A program made the translations under genes and the position numbers. Below, piece by piece: positions 62,110 through 64,000 of a stretch of 64,000 nt of DNA (its first letter is position 1; the number at the start of each line of letters is the position of its first letter). A model generated the notes under the pieces. It was given only the letters and a program-made list of their open reading frames with translations. It had not been told where the DNA came from and did not search any database. The stretch comes from Candidatus Thiocaldithrix dubininis. Lineage in GTDB: Bacteria > Pseudomonadota > Gammaproteobacteria > Thiotrichales > Thiotrichaceae. The stretch is from contig CP124755.1 in assembly GCA_029972135.1 (NCBI GenBank), positions 1,922,001 to 1,986,000 of the forward strand. Reading direction: 5' to 3'.

Positions 62110-63771
62110 ATGTCGCCAACAACACCAGCGGCTAATAACGCCTTTGCCCCGTTTCACCACCGCACTTATTTATTGCTGTGGAGTGCGACCCTGTTCTCGA
62201 GTATGGGAACGTGGATGCAGGATTTAGGTGCAGGTTGGTTAATGACCAAGCTCGAAACCAGCCCAGCGATTGTGGTATTAGTGCAAGCCTCGACCAGCTT
62301 ACCAATTTTTTTATTCGCCTTATTTGCAGGCGCTATTGCCGACACGGTGGATCGGCGCAAATTGCTCTTAAGCGTCAATATTTTGCTAAGCCTAATAGCA
62401 ACCGTGTTTGCAGTGTTGGTTTATTCTGAGCAAATGACGACCCATTTATTATTAGCGTTAACCTTTCTGATGGGGACAGGAGCAGCCTTTAGCGCCCCCG
62501 CCTTTCAATCCATTGTGCCGAGTTTAGTACCACGCGAAGAATTGCCTGCGGCCATTGCCTTAAACGCTATCGCCATGAATATCAGCCGGGCATTAGGACC
62601 TGCTTTAGCGGGTGTATTAATTAGCGCCGTCAGTTTAGCCGCACCCTTTGCGTTTAATGCGGTCAGTTATTGGGGCACGGTATTGGTATTAGCGCGTTGG
62701 CAGCCAGCTAAATCCAACGTGACGCATGCCTTACCTGCCGAGCCTGTGTTCAGCGCGATGTTAACGGGTTTACGTTATGTGTTTTATAGCCGCCCGCTCA
62801 AAAATACCTTATGGCGCACCTTAGCCTTTTTCATTTTTGCCTCCGCGTATTGGTCAATGACGCCTGTCATTGCTCGCCAATTGCTGAAAGGCGATCCGCA
62901 CGTTTACGGCTTATTAATGGCAAGTGTGGGCGTGGGGGCTGTAGCAGCGGCGATGGTATTACCGCGTTTACGCCGCACCTTAGGGCGGGATTGGTTAGTA
63001 GCCCTTGGTACTATCGGCACAGCAGGCGCTTTGCTGATTTTTGCGTTTTTCCACCAAGCGCCTGCCGCTTATGCTGCATCAATGTTAGCCGGTGCATCGT
63101 GGATTAGTGTCTTGTCTAGCCTGAATACCTCTGCACAAACAGCCTTACCCGATTGGGTACGTGGACGCGGCTTAGCTATTTTCTTAACCGTGGCATTCGG
63201 CAGTATGGCAATCGGTAGCGTCATATGGGGACGTTTAGCGCATGATTTTGATATTCCCACTGCCCTAATCAGCGCCGCAATGGGTGCATTATCGTTCATT
63301 CCACTGACTTGGCATATTAAGCTGGGCAAGAATGAAAATTTGGATTTAACACCCTCTTTGCATTGGCCAAATCCGGTTATTCGTTTAGAAGATTCTATGG
63401 ATCGCGGCCCCGTGTTGATTAGCATTGAATATAATATTGATCCTAACCAAGCGCCTGCTTTTATTGATGCCATTGAACGTTTGGCTTGCCAGCGGCGGCG
63501 CGACGGTGCGATTGAATGGGGCGTATTTCAAGACAGCGAACAACCCGAACTCTGGATTGAATCATTTACTGCCAGCAGTTGGGTTGAACATTTACGCCAA
63601 CATCGACGCATTACTAAACAAGATGAACAATTACAAGCCTTGGTAAATAGCTTCCATCGCGGTACACAACCCCCAAAAGTGCGGCATTTGCTTGCACCTA
63701 GCGCCCAATTATATCGACAAGCTGAACTTGTTGATCCGCTTAACTCCGCCAATACAAAGGAAATTGTATGA
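62110..63771 (+). CDS. MFS transporter with C-terminal soluble domain
   Basis: A 553-aa major-facilitator protein. Residues about 12-400 hold the membrane part of the DUF894/enterobactin-exporter-like MFS group: TYLLLWSATLFSSMGTWMQDLGAGWLM, ADTVDRRKLLL, and NAIAMNISRALGPALAGVL. After about 415 a soluble domain (SIEYNIDPNQAPAFIDAIERLACQRRRDGAIEWG) resembles a dimeric alpha-beta ABM-type or MFS_3-linked domain. This two-part layout is common in the family, and the substrate is unknown. The stop overlaps the next start by 4 nt, linking it to a ferredoxin-like protein. Confidence 0.88.
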   Translation: MSPTTPAANNAFAPFHHRTYLLLWSATLFSSMGTWMQDLGAGWLMTKLETSPAIVVLVQASTSLPIFLFALFAGAIADTVDRRKLLLSVNILLSLIATVFAVLVYSEQMTTHLLLALTFLMGTGAAFSAPAFQSIVPSLVPREELPAAIALNAIAMNISRALGPALAGVLISAVSLAAPFAFNAVSYWGTVLVLARWQPAKSNVTHALPAEPVFSAMLTGLRYVFYSRPLKNTLWRTLAFFIFASAYWSMTPVIARQLLKGDPHVYGLLMASVGVGAVAAAMVLPRLRRTLGRDWLVALGTIGTAGALLIFAFFHQAPAAYAASMLAGASWISVLSSLNTSAQTALPDWVRGRGLAIFLTVAFGSMAIGSVIWGRLAHDFDIPTALISAAMGALSFIPLTWHIKLGKNENLDLTPSLHWPNPVIRLEDSMDRGPVLISIEYNIDPNQAPAFIDAIERLACQRRRDGAIEWGVFQDSEQPELWIESFTASSWVEHLRQHRRITKQDEQLQALVNSFHRGTQPPKVRHLLAPSAQLYRQAELVDPLNSANTKEIV

Positions 63772-64000
63772 GCCAATCTGCTGTAAAACATTATGAAGGT
63801 GAACAATTAGATGTCACTTGGGATAGCCGCTTGTGTATTCATGTTGGCAATTGCGTAAAAGCCAAAGGCGATGTGTTCAAAAATGGACGCCACCCGTGGT
63901 GTGACCCCGATATTGCGCCAGCAGCTCAAGTCAAAGCGATTGTGGAAAGCTGCCCTAGCGGAGCACTGAGTTACCAAGCCAAAGACGGCTCAAGTGAAAC
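63768..64000 (+). CDS. (4Fe-4S)-binding Fer4_19-type protein, 3' end cut off by window
   Basis: The ATG overlaps the MFS stop codon (ATGA), with AAAGG 8 nt upstream. The visible 77 residues include CIHVGNCVKAKGDVF and a PWCDPD segment, then VESCPSGALSYQ: cysteines in the pattern expected for a divergent single 4Fe-4S ferredoxin of the Fer4_19 group. Such proteins often continue into a CDGSH-type or acetyltransferase part, which cannot be seen. The frame is open at base 64000. Co-translation with an exporter suggests a shared function but does not identify it. Confidence 0.8.
   Translation, partial: MSQSAVKHYEGEQLDVTWDSRLCIHVGNCVKAKGDVFKNGRHPWCDPDIAPAAQVKAIVESCPSGALSYQAKDGSSE

Noticed and set aside
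1-64000. CRISPR arrays, tRNA or rRNA genes, prophage modules
   Set aside because: No spaced identical repeats, no cloverleaf-like sequence and no phage structural genes were recognised by eye; a tRNAscan or CRISPR finder run would settle this.

Overview
The window reads as a chromosomal stretch of a sulfur-oxidising gammaproteobacterium. By eye the GC content is in the low-to-mid 40s %. The inference to Thiotrichales (Thiothrix/Thiolinea/Thiofilum-like) rests on a flavocytochrome c sulfide dehydrogenase pair, a CbbY-type phosphatase, cbb3-oxidase maturation genes, an FNR/Anr regulator and the general gene set; no rRNA is present to confirm it. Coding density is high, genes run on both strands, and most are housekeeping.

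Layout. 1-2.9 kb: the 3' end of a long-form 2-isopropylmalate synthase, then a secreted lamin-tail/SdrD-B/DUF11 protein. 2.9-4.6 kb: fccB-fccA sulfide dehydrogenase. 4.7-9.4 kb (minus strand): LysR regulator, bioH-bioC, rlmD, a P-loop kinase and a broken Thg1-like tRNA(His) guanylyltransferase. 9.7-14.7 kb: ccoG-ccoH-ccoI-ccoS. 14.9-20 kb: an EF-hand/YidB-like protein, LysM/BON protein, riboflavin synthase, a PAP2 phosphatase remnant, ribD-nrdR-glyA. 20-26.9 kb: glgC, divergent pckA, a small exported protein, tex, ybaK. 26.9-30.9 kb: a short STAND-type ATPase and a quorum-sensing-like cluster made of a LuxI-type synthase, a SAM methyltransferase and a LuxR regulator. 31-33 kb: cbbY-like phosphatase, coiled-coil protein, TauE exporter. 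33-40.8 kb: pepA/B-like, folK, pcnB, rimI, udg, leuA, pssA. 40.9-45.4 kb: fnr and hemN convergent, a candidate FNR-linked small RNA, a 47-codon membrane protein, agmatine deiminase, dsbB. 45.4-46.4 kb: a complete IS982-type insertion with its target duplication, inserted at the dsbB stop. 46.4-64 kb: fis, an HHH protein, di-heme peroxidase, pyrE, psd, a nudF-tetR-gst group with a clear TetR-type operator, YdcF, DUF2809 and DUF4166 proteins, an RND pump, a large glutamate dehydrogenase, an MFS exporter and a Fer4_19 ferredoxin-like protein cut by the window end.

How parts work together. Respiration and oxygen control form one theme: CcoGHIS mature a cbb3 oxidase whose structural genes are outside the window, and FNR is encoded here. 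FNR-like sites lie upstream of hemN (perfect 14-bp match), fnr itself (8/10) and ccoG (8/10). FccAB feeds sulfide electrons to cytochrome c. PssA and Psd make phosphatidylethanolamine from separate loci. BioH and BioC cover early biotin synthesis, and RibD plus riboflavin synthase two steps of the flavin pathway.

The most unusual parts are the luxI-methyltransferase-luxR cluster with palindromes in front of it, the possible FNR-linked small RNA at 43.3-43.4 kb, the Thg1-like gene destroyed by an out-of-frame internal deletion beside an intact kinase partner, and the short STAND ATPase lacking a sensor domain. All functions are assigned from sequence reading alone; nothing was searched against databases.
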